The notes beneath the pieces are model-generated. The model did not search any database, was not told the DNA's origin, and saw nothing but the letters and a program-made list of their open reading frames with translations. From Sclerotiophoma versabilis (lineage: Eukaryota; Ascomycota; Dothideomycetes; Pleosporales; Didymellaceae): a stretch of DNA of 64,000 bases. Positions 1-9,835 of the stretch are shown here, one piece after another. Position 1 is the first letter of the stretch. Each line of letters starts with the position of its first letter. The stretch lies in assembly GCA_012274445.1 (NCBI GenBank), contig JAAROD010000049.1, forward strand, positions 186,001-250,000, given 5' to 3'. Both the position numbers and the translations under genes were made by a program.

Positions 1-1432
1 CCCATGATGTCACAGCGATCTTGAGGCCTTTGATATCTGGCATGATACTCTTCGAGGGGTTTGTGCTTCTGATAAAACGAAGTACCTCTTTCGTCGAAAA
101 AGAGTATGTTTGGGGGAAAAGATGAAGTGTATCCACTGCTCAAAAACTTGAAACCGGAAAACTCTGATCGGACGTCTACAGTACTGACATTCTGAATACC
201 TAAATTCTGCAGAGCTTTTGGCCCTAGAACTGCTCATGAACACGAGACAGACATCCTTGATTTATTTGTTGCATTGGGCGTATAAATTACCGACACGCTA
301 CGACCACTCCTCGACCTCCTATCTTCACAACTACTTTACTGGGTGAGTGTTGACGTCTTCTCGGTTATACCTTTCCTCTTGCGTCTTTTGGCCTGGCAGG
401 GAACTTGATTCTCCAATGGATACCAGTCGTAGACATTTAAGGGTCGTGCAATTGACCCTCACCCAGATATCCGTATGGATCGTTCGGGCTGCGATACACA
501 AAGGAACAGTAGTGGAGCAGTATGGCGGACCATCTTTTGGCTCAGGCTAATGTAGGTCCAGTCCCTGATCTCATGCGATATTTTATATTGTATTTGTAGC
601 CGAGAATGCTGGCGCCCAACACACTTACGGAAGCCAGCTACTTGATGAATGGCTGAGTTTTATCATATGCCTTGCTCTTGCGAGATGCAGTTTCAATAAC
701 CGTCAGCTTCACCAGAACTGACAACCTTTTCTAAAACCCATAGAGTCGATGTCTGGCCTGAAACCAAGGGACACGCCGCCCGGGCTCAGTAGTATCATAG
801 AGACAAAACGGCAGACAAGTTTTCAGTGCTTGCGGGTCTCGACTTCTGATGATCCGGGACTGTCTTCAATCCCCAAGAGGCTCAGGATCGAGGCACACAC
901 ATTTCTGGTCGCCTCTGGTCGCTTGGCAGCCATTGGCGCAGAGTCTGCAAGGCTTCAGGTGATCCAGGGTAGATCATGCCACAAGGTAGCAAATTGAGGC
1001 CTCATATGAGAGGGTGGAAGAAAAGTCGCAGGAGCCGCCGGCAGGAGCGCCGTGTCGGGGCCGACTGCTGTCACCGATCGCGCCAGCCAATCACAGACAT
1101 TCCTGCTTTCACGGTCCGCTCCCTTCAAGTGTCACCCTTCCCCAGCTCTTAATTGGAACTTTATGTGATGCATGCACTGTTGTCGAGGCCGTAAAGGCTG
1201 CAACAATCCGGTTAATGCAGCCAATGCTACGGGCGCATGATGACTGCAGTAGGTAGTAGAATGAACACGTCAGAATGCTACACCGAGCAGTTCAATCTGG
1301 TTGTTGGCAAGCTTTAACCCTAGCAGGCGCCGCGTCCTCGACAGTGTTCGATACTGAACCTTTGCAGACACAGAGTTGCAGAACACTGACAGTGTTTGAA
1401 CACACTTTTTCGACTTGTGCGCTCTGATCGAG
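1..1432. other. Gene-poor left edge
   Basis: No reading frame here shows a recognisable domain or a convincing chain of splice sites. The short open frames are uncorrelated between strands and look random. The last few hundred bases should contain the promoter and leader of the P450 gene that follows. I see no repeat or RNA gene. Confidence 0.5.
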
Positions 1433-3265
1433 ATGGGCAACATTATATCAATAGGCAGTTATGCCTTAGCTATACTCCTGCTAGCTCTTGTAGCTGACTA
1501 CATATGGATGTTCTGGATGGGAAAGAAGATGGTACAGTCGATCCGTTCTCACGCAAAAGTTTGAGTTCGTTACTTACTCTCGCTCTATAGCCGCCAGGGC
1601 CATGGCCGTGGCCTATCGTGGGTAATACTTTCAGTCTGCCTAGCACCAAGCCATGGTATTTCATGGAAAAATTGTCCATACAATACAAGTCTCCCGTCAT
1701 CACATTTTGGATCGAAAGGTGAGTTATTAGAGCCAAACCAGGAGTAAGAACCATATCCAAACTTAGTTACCACAGGAAATCTACAGTATGCATCAACGAT
1801 GCGTGGGCAGCTCATGAAATTCTAGTCAAACGTGCTGGCATCTACTGCTCTCGGCCACACAACCTCATCTTCGCAGAGCTAGGTGCAGGTCAATATAACA
1901 TGCTCAACATGTACACAATCACTAAGGCGCAGAGATAGCGGTTTCGTGAGCATCGAAAGCTGACTCACCTAGGTGTGGGTATACAACAGGTGAAAAAGTA
2001 TAGGGGCTTTCAAGATGATGAAAGCAAAGTCATGGCATACATTCTTTTGCAAGAGCCAGAACACTTTGTCGCACACTTCGAACGATGGGCCACCAGCGTT
2101 GTTTCAATCATCGCCTTTGGTCGGCGCATATCGAAGGTCGATGATCCTTTGATCACGGAAGTCATTTCTCTAATGCACAGTGCAGCAGAGATGGCCGTGA
2201 TAGCCAAAGACTTCCCTCGCCTTATGGAAACTCTTCCATGTGCGTCAACCATCCCATAATCTGAATCCCTGTTGCTGACACCATGTGCTACAGGGCTTGC
2301 GAAGTTCCCAAACTGGATGGCACCTTGGAAGCACGGTCTAGGTGCAGCTACGAAGCCCAAGCACGCCAATTTCGATTTCTTCTACGCCCTGGCAGAAGAA
2401 GCATGTAAACGCGAACAAGATAACTATTCGAAACTTCTCTTCCGCGAAACACCAAAATACAACCTCCACCCTCTCGAACTCTCCGGACTAGCGGCGAATC
2501 TCATGGGTGCAGGAGCCGATACTTCTGCAAGTACCTTGATTACCTCCATCCTTGCTATGCGCGCCTTTCCTGACACACTCGATCCTGCTTGGGAAGAGCT
2601 CGATCGTGCGGTGGGCAAAGACCGCAGCCCAAGTGCTGACGACGACCTTCCATACATGCGCGCTTTCGTCAAGGAGGTCCTACGCTGGCGCTCTGTTGCC
2701 ATCATCGGCGGTGTGCCGCATGCACCCACACAAGATGACTACTGGAATGGATACTTGATACCAAAAGGGTGTTGGACTCAAGGTAATGTATGGGCGATCC
2801 ACCACAATGAACGAGAGTTCCCGGAACCCGATAGATTCAATCCAAGACGTTATTTGGATACGGAGGATACAAGACCTTTTCCGGGCGAGAAAGGATACAT
2901 GACATTTGGATGGGGCAGAAGAAGTTGCGCTGGGCAATATCTTGCCGAGCAGGGTACCTATCTCAGCGTGTGCCGACTGGTATGGGCATTTAGAATTGAG
3001 CCCGCTATCGACGCAGGAACGGGAAAGGAAGTGCCTGTGGATATCTTTGACTACTCGTAAGTGTGTTTCGCAATTGATGTTAGGCTTCGACTGACAAACT
3101 TTGAGCAATGGATCGAACTGGCGGCTAAACCCTTTCAAAGTCAACATCGTACCGAGGGACGCACACACCGAGGAGACTGTTATCCGCGAAGGGACACGGG
3201 CGTTGGATGACTTGGAGAAATACGAAGGCGAGACAGCGTACAAGTTCAGCACGTATTATGAATAG
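1433..3265 (+). pseudogene. Cytochrome P450 with one in-frame stop codon
   Basis: This is a microsomal-type P450 (haem-thiolate monooxygenase); substrate unknown. Exons by splice signals and frame are 1433-1531, 1591-1718, 1776-2239, 2294-3056 and 3106-3265, giving 537 codons. Exon 1 encodes a hydrophobic N-terminal membrane anchor, followed by the proline-rich hinge PPGPWPWP. Later come the I-helix AGADTS, the ExxR motif (KEVLR) and the haem-binding loop FGWGRRSCAG with its axial cysteine. The frame is open throughout except for a TAG at 1936-1938, just before the C-helix (FREHRKLTHLGVG). No GT-AG intron of workable length and phase removes this codon. One base change from a sense codon such as GAG would explain it, so the gene is probably recently inactivated; a sequencing error or read-through remain possible. 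It stands alone, with no biosynthetic neighbours in the window. Confidence 0.75.
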
Positions 3266-6200
3266 GCGGTATGTATACCGAGTTATGTTGAGTTCCATGA
3301 CAAGTCCCCATGCGGTGTTGCGTGGGCTTTGAGGCGCGTGGTCATTGGGCGAACAAAAGGGTCTTTTTTTCTTGCCAAACGATCACCATCGTCTCACCTA
3401 AGCTTATCGTTTGGACTTTATCATCACACAAGCTTTTATTGCTTCCTCCATTGTCGGACCCTCGTACTTTTCTTATCTCCAAAGCGAACATATCGGCATC
3501 AGACTTTCACACTAGTTTTCGTAATTCAGATCCAATCGCTTTCCACAACTCAGCTCATCTTCCCGCGCTATTGCACCGTGTGTCAAAGAACCTCTCCTCC
3601 TGTGTGAAAACCCCAATGCGTGCCTAGAGGGGGACTTAACATGCACAAGATTCTTGCTTTATTCAAAAGGCCTATTTGACGATTTTTGTAGTAAAAGACC
3701 TAGAATCAGATCGAGAAGTGGATGGGGTTAAGAAGGTTTCAGGTGTTTACGGGTGGGGAAAAATCCAAGGAATGGGGTATATTTTGTCCTAAGGCTTCCG
3801 CGAGGACATGGACTGTATTGCTATCTGTTTCAGTTTGTGGCTTTGGGTGAGAGCTCAGTTGATAACAAGATTAGTAAGATACTGGATAAAGTAGGATTAG
3901 AGGTGACTTTTGAGAGAAGGTTGCAGGTTGGGGGCTGTGGCAGACTATCCATGGAGATACGTAATTGTAGAGCAGGACGAAGACTGAGTGGCAGGGGTGT
4001 GGATAGACCACGAGCGTTTTTTGACGGCATACATAAATATCGCACTCGTAAGTATCAAGTAAGTCTTGACGTGTATAGACGTCTGTTGCCGCAATCGTTG
4101 TTGCAGTCGAGACTTTTACGCAACTGCGTGATTCTATAGTGCACATACCAAACCTTCGCCGCTTAGCGTGTTGCTGCTTCTAGCATGCTTTTAGAGCTGA
4201 AGATTACGAACGCTCTTATCTAAAAACTATGGTGTGCACCGGAGATCTTCAGCGTACCTTCTCGCGACGTCCGTCGTACGCTCAGTCTGAATCACTTGAC
4301 TAGATTGTCTGCTCTTGAATAAGCTCAAAATATAATTTCCGACCATTGCCGTGGCGCTCCAGCACGTGCCATATCCTGGTGAAGACAGCGTTAGCACCTG
4401 CTTTAGTAAAGTTTATAGTGAAGGGCCGACCAAGCGGAACCGAGGCAGGAACAACCCGTTCCAGGGCGCCGGAGAGCGTCAAGTGACTCAGGTTCATCTA
4501 TTGTAAATAGAGTCAGGGAGAGATTCAACTGCAGATGGAGACAAGATGGAGATCTGTGGTCCGCTGAATAAGATCCGGATTGAGAGTGCAGCCTTACCGA
4601 TACAGCCTAAAAAAGAGGCCATCTCACGAAAAGACACCTTAAAGGTACTGAGTTCGAAGGTGAGGTCCGAAGTCTCATGTTGCACCTGATAGCTTACTTG
4701 CGGGAGGTTATGAATCATGCTAGGCAGGGTCGGCCCGCTAGTTGCATAACCGTGACAGTGGATCACCCGAGAGTGTCGCAGCATTTCCGGCTCAGATCTC
4801 GTGACTACTGAGTGAGAAATCATAGGTTCGGTTGCTAATCTCAGGCGAGAAACCAAGAAAGCCCGGATGGCGCTCAGTTTAGGCCACCTTACTTGGAGAT
4901 TCAGTTTCTCGGAGCGGGTTCTGGAGGCATAGAGACAGTTTTATACGGAGAAACCGGAATTCATACATGGGAACGACGTATACTCACGTCAAGGTCTAAG
5001 AAGCATCCATTCTGTCTTGCTGTTCGGAAAGAGCAGAAGCTGCTTGCTTGATAGTCGAGTGGGAGGGACTGGTGTAGAGTGCAGACGAAGGAACGAAGAA
5101 GGAACGTGCGAGAAGCTTGGAAGAAACTTGATTGTTCATGTGATTGTAGCTTTAATCCCAAAATCAATGCAAGGGGACTTCACGATGATGATACGAAATC
5201 CTTGGATGCTGCCACCGAATACCCATGAGCCTAATTAGTTAAACGCGCTGTGATGCCTGGAATATTTCCTCCTCAGAGTACGAGCTCAACACACAATGGC
5301 CAATCATGTGCGTAGTCCTTGCATTCCTTCTTCCTATCTTCTCAATACCTTCTCAGCAGATGAGTGCGAGAAGGATGGGAACAAGACTGAATTCGCGCGG
5401 CCGTTGACAAGGACGACTTGTTTCAGCATGGTCGACATTTGCATTTCATGTAAAGTCTTTACAGCGTATCTGAGAGCCATTCACATTTGGATCCAGTTCT
5501 TGCCGCCAAATCGTGGACTGTTGATCAATCTGCCAATGATCTCGTGGCTACCAAACGCAAACTCGTAAACCTGGTTGTGGGCATCGGAGGCAAAGTGTCA
5601 CTAGAGAGAAAAAGGATCATCCTTTCAGGGGCAGGGCTCTAGCCACAATATACGCTGAATATACTTCATGCTCAGGACACAAGAAGTTAAGGAAAAAGTG
5701 ACTGCTGTTTGTGATTGACCGCTAGATGAGTGCTCCAGTCTGTATGAAAGAAAAGGCTCCACATCAAGATAACAGCTCGATCTACAGTAGTTGATTATCA
5801 CGCTAGGAACTATGCAGTCGGAGAAGCCCCTAATGTAGTCATCATGGAGGTCATGTAATTGCAAGGACAGGTGCAGCCATGGGAGTGCCAAGCCATCACA
5901 TCGCCGGTAGAAAGCAGTTTCTTAGGGGAAGTTGGAGCGAGAACATGCAACCACGCAAACAACAGGACAGCCACAGCCTGAACCATCTCGCTACGCCTGT
6001 TTTGTTGAGTGTTACTCTGATGGTCTGGAGATTATAGCGCAGGACCAGGAAGGCTGTGACTGAACGCTTATTGGATACAAGCTTGGTGGAGCTGAGCGAG
6101 AGCGTAGATAAGCCGAGAGTGCTAAGATTCAGCAGAGTAATTCCACCTAAGCGCGATGTCTTTTTGGGCAAAGAAAGTATGGAAAGACCACGTTCAACTT

Positions 6201-7127
6201 ATTGGCGCTGAAACGTAATGCCAAACCTTGACCGCGTGGGAAGACTCGTAACAGTCCAATTGCTGCCAATTCGCTACGACACAGTAAAAATTCTAAAAGC
6301 AACATTATCAGGCAAATAGAAGAAACATAACGCACACATCCCAGTCTCGCGTGATGCGCGACCGCAATTGCATGCTCAGCGCAACGAGGTGCTGTCAGGA
6401 CAAAGGTCCACAGGTATCACAACGACAATACACTAGAGAAAAGAGGGGTGAGGGATGCTAAGGCCATCTTGCACGCGCCAAGACCCGGGGTATGGAAGCT
6501 TGGTGTTTTGGTCCTTCCAGAGCAGCTGAAAAGATCGTAAGGATGTTGATAAACGTCTAGAGCTCTAGTGGTATGGTATCATACATAAAGGGTCAAAATA
6601 TATCGTCGTAAACGCTACAGATTGTAAGCCGCATTCATCCTCCGCACAGCCGCGGCGGCAATGTGTCTGTAAAGCTCTTGCATGCTCATCGCGAGGCTGG
6701 TGTCGCACGACCCTTTGTGGAGTATAAGTGGGCTCCTAGACCCTGATTCGCTATCCCTCGCACTAACATGCTAGCTCCGATCCTCGCTCCGCGGTGGCAC
6801 GATCCCAAACAGTGATGGCCTAAGGCATCATTGTCGTCATGAACATATCATTCTGTCCTAATCCGTACCACTGACTACACCGTCTGGACAGCTCGACGCG
6901 TTGATCGTGAGCGGCTTGAAAGTTGCTGGGAAAATTGCACCATTTCGATGATGCGGACGAGTCGTGTAATAGGCTGGCTGGGGAAAGGTATGTAAGTGGA
7001 AGCCCGGGATGCGACGTCAGTGGAGAAGCACAGGTACATAGCAAACGGCATCGTTATTATGTTTGTTTTTGCCCCAGCACGTCTACTACACAGGACAATA
7101 AGATTCGTCGTTCCACTCTCACCTTCT
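3266..7127. other. 3.9 kb gene-poor intergenic region
   Basis: No intact gene can be supported. Open frames are short and none shows a family motif. The only suggestive part is a minus-strand stretch around 4300-4960, listed separately as a possible gene relic. The right end should contain the promoter of the DUF2945 gene. Confidence 0.5.
4300..4960 (-). pseudogene. Possible decayed gene relic
   Basis: Read on the minus strand, about 4850-4790 gives SPEISNRTYDFSL, which resembles the 'PPEIRNRIYDFAL' opening of a large family of fungal F-box-like proteins. The frame after it carries many stops. At the downstream end, 4497-4300, there is an open 65-residue tail that begins MNLSHLTLSGALERVV and reads like ordinary protein. 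The combination fits a gene broken by many point mutations, but the similarity is short and judged by eye, so chance is a real alternative. Confidence 0.22.
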
Positions 7128-7775
7128 ATGACACACGCACCCGCCAAACGACTACATCAGATTTCACAACACATACATCCACGCGCTTTCTCTAGCACAC
7201 CGCAGACCGCTATGCCGACTACTAGACAGCAAGACAAGAGTGAGCCCTCACTCGCGTCACGGACAAAGGACGCACCCGGTTCCAAGCCCGTCGAGAAGTC
7301 TCACCGCGCGAACGCAACAGACTGCACGCAGCACTGGGAAGACGAGGAGCACCTCGAGCAGAACAAGAAACACTTCCAAGAGTTTCGGGCACATCACAAC
7401 AAATCCAGCCCTTCCGGCGGCAGCGCATCAGGCGGCTCAGACTCGGGTGACCATGGCGAAGTTCCTAGTGGAATGAAGCGCGGACGCGGCGCGAACCAGG
7501 CGGGGAGTCAGAGCAAGAAGGCGAAGAGCGAGGAGAGGGATCCCTCTGGTCTACCGAGGGGTGATAAGACAAGGGTACCGAATGTGGGACAGCATGTACA
7601 CTGGAAGCATGGGAAGGGGTACGCCAAGGGCGAGGTGGTGGAGGTGCTCTATCAGGACAAGGAGGTTGAGGGACAGAAGGCGCAGGCTAGTAAGGAGGAC
7701 CCGAGGCTGGTATTGAGGACGGATTCGTCGGGAAAGCTCGCTATGCACAAGCCGGAGGATGTGTATTTTGACTAG
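7128..7775 (+). CDS. DUF2945 / Hva1-type Tudor-domain protein, possible mitochondrial long form
   Basis: Intronless. From the ATG at 7128 it encodes 215 residues; from the in-frame ATG at 7212 it encodes 187. The C-terminal 65 residues, from VGQHVHWKHGKGYAKGEV to PEDVYFD, match the small Tudor-like domain named DUF2945 (Hva1_TUDOR), which is found in short bacterial and fungal proteins of unknown molecular role. The middle is highly charged and rich in Ser, Gly and Lys, including a basic patch (SQSKKAKS). The 28 residues between the two ATGs are basic with few acids and contain HPRAFSSTP, which looks like a mitochondrial targeting peptide with its cleavage region. Two forms, imported and cytosolic or nuclear, are therefore possible. 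Function is not known; the domain assignment is fairly secure. Confidence 0.75.
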   Translation: MTHAPAKRLHQISQHIHPRAFSSTPQTAMPTTRQQDKSEPSLASRTKDAPGSKPVEKSHRANATDCTQHWEDEEHLEQNKKHFQEFRAHHNKSSPSGGSASGGSDSGDHGEVPSGMKRGRGANQAGSQSKKAKSEERDPSGLPRGDKTRVPNVGQHVHWKHGKGYAKGEVVEVLYQDKEVEGQKAQASKEDPRLVLRTDSSGKLAMHKPEDVYFD

Positions 7776-8882
7776 AAGGGAGGTTGAGGTGGTAAGGCGT
7801 GGATGGTGCAAGATTGCGCACGTGAGCACCAGACGAAAATGGACAGCCTTGCATAGCAACGAGCAAACATGGACAGGGAGCGAGCAGCGAGCTGTATGGT
7901 TCGCATATGGATGCCGGCTGTCAGTGCCAACAGTTTCAGAACAAGTACAACAGCGTACCTGGATGGGGTGTACCTGGAATGGGTGCAGTGTATTCTACAA
8001 AGGATTAGCTCGAAATTAACGGATAACCCCGCTTCTTCCTGACTGGTGATTCTCTTTATCAACGGTACGGCTACACGGGAGATGCAGATGCGATACCGAG
8101 ATGCTCATCACCGACTGCCGAACGGAGGCATGTCCATAAGCATTGGCGGGTCCGGAAGCCACTTCCCCAGATTCCTGTGAACGGATACGGATGGTTCGGG
8201 GCGGGAATAGCGAATAGTGTACACATTCGGTCGTGTTTACGGTGAGATATTCGAATGACCGCACACAACCCGTCTTAGGTGCAGGCTTAGCGGGTCTGGA
8301 TCAGTCAGGAGGGTGAGCAGTGAAGAGCAGCTGCAGCCGCGATTGGACGGATGCTAGAGCGATCTGCAGGCTTCAAGCTGTGCGCCCAGAAGAGCGTTTC
8401 GCAGGTGGTGCCGAGGGCATGTTATTCTGCCATAAACAAAGAGATGCTGTGTGACGTCTGGCGTCGGCTGACCGTGGTGCGAGCGAGTCGTTCTTGCCTC
8501 GACACACCAGGATACGACCGCTTTCAGCCACAACGTGCACTAAGCTGCCGCTGACAAGCATGCAATGTGTCGAGTTTGGGCTTTGATGAGCACGGTGCTG
8601 TGTGGAGTGGGAGGAGGGATCGCCGCAGAGGTGCTTGGAAGTGCACGGCTGATGATGAGCGCGAGAGGTTGTTGCAAATCTACGCAAATCTCACCAGATC
8701 ACGCTGCATCGTCCAGGACCCACGGCAGTGGTCTGTCTCGTGTTGGTGAAGTGAATAGTACGGACGTGCCCTTGGGGCGGGTTCAGAGACTTTCGAAAAG
8801 TGATGAGCTGGACACTCCCAGCAGGGACACGGCCAGGACAGAGCGAGGGCCCATGTGCCAGGGCTCCTGGCTCAATGGACCC

Positions 8883-8900
8883 TGGCGCTGGCGCTGGCGC
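8883..8900. repeat. CTGGCG hexamer repeat (inverted partner at 9591-9612)
   Basis: Three direct copies of CTGGCG. The reverse complement, CGCCAG, is repeated at 9591-9612, so the two arrays are inverted with about 690 nt between them and could pair in a transcript that spans both. Confidence 0.85.
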
Positions 8901-9121
8901 CGGCAGCATCAACGCGTCGAGACGGGCAACGAGCTGCTGGACGACGGTGCCGTGTCACGCAGTCGACGTATCTCGGCCCATGCGTCGACGTGTGTACCTC
9001 GAGAGCTTCGCCACCGTGTTGCTCCGGGCCCGGGCTGAAACATGCAAGAAGGAGGGCTGGGGGCCGTGGGCGGTGATGCAGGCGTCAACAAGCGCAGCGA
9101 GGAAGGGGCAGCGTGCGGCCA

Positions 9122-9154
9122 GTGCAGGCAGTGCAGGCAGTGCAGGCAGTGCAG
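9122..9154. repeat. GTGCAGGCA 9-bp tandem repeat
   Basis: Three full copies and a partial fourth copy of GTGCAGGCA, lying in the GC-rich region upstream of RIM15. No coding frame through it is supported. Confidence 0.9.
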
Positions 9155-9590
9155 CGAGCTATCGCTGGCGATTGACCAAACAGCAAGCGAGCGGGCTGTC
9201 GCGCAGCTGACTTCACCAGGGCTCTTCCTTTCTCTAACGCGTGCGCGTGGGGAATGCCAACTGGATAGCGTCCTCGAAGTGCGTCCAAGCTGCAGCCCGC
9301 GGACGTGCTCGTCACGCTCGCGCCGTCTATCCTGCCGCGGCCTTTGTATGGCTGAGACGGCGTGTGCAGTCTGCAGCGTTATTGTGCCTGTGCCCCTCCG
9401 CTGCTCACCACCACGCCAAACACCAAAAAATCAAACGCTGCCCTGCACCGCTCCGCCCGCCCAACGCTCGTTACGCGCCAATTGCACCGCCCTCGCCGTG
9501 CCGCGCTCGCCTGGCCCGGCAATGCAGGCTGTCTAGGTAGCCGTACGCTGTCAGCACCGCACCGTCCCCGCCAGCTCCAGCGATCAGCAC

Positions 9591-9612
9591 CCAGCGCCAG
9601 CGCCAGCGCCAG
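9591..9612. repeat. CGCCAG hexamer repeat
   Basis: Three copies of CGCCAG plus a partial one, about 225 nt upstream of the RIM15 start codon. This is the inverted partner of the CTGGCG array at 8883-8900. Confidence 0.85.
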
Positions 9613-9835
9613 CAACCAGCAACCACCGCCCTGAGCAACCGTGCCCTCGGCCGCTGCGTCCCGGACTGCCTCCAGCCCACCGCCTGCCACCGCCTCCCAC
9701 CATGGGCGTGACAGCTGCGTGCACATAGCTCCAGTCCACCGGCCCGCGGGCGAACGCCCTTGTTCCCAGTCCTCGGGGCTCAACACACTCCACCCACACC
9801 GCGCCCTGCCCGCCACGCACGAGCTGCAGCCCACC

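Larger units (their letters stand above)
7776..9835. other. Long GC-rich leader/promoter region upstream of RIM15
   Basis: About 2 kb with no gene that I can support. It becomes strongly GC-rich from about 8800 and holds several simple repeats (listed separately), many short open frames on both strands, and several ATGs upstream of the RIM15 start. It probably contains the RIM15 promoter and a long 5' untranslated leader. The RIM15 frame stays open upstream to about 9641 but has no ATG before 9836. Confidence 0.5.

Noticed and set aside
8565..9540. Several overlapping open frames of 90-160 codons upstream of RIM15
   Set aside because: They are repeat-driven and Arg/Ala/Ser-rich, occur in all frames, and have no conserved motif. 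They are treated as leader or intergenic sequence.
9641..9835. N-terminal extension of the RIM15 frame
   Set aside because: The frame is open upstream but lacks an ATG before 9836 and reads as low-complexity Ala/Pro/Ser. The ATG at 9836 starts just ahead of the conserved PAS-like region.
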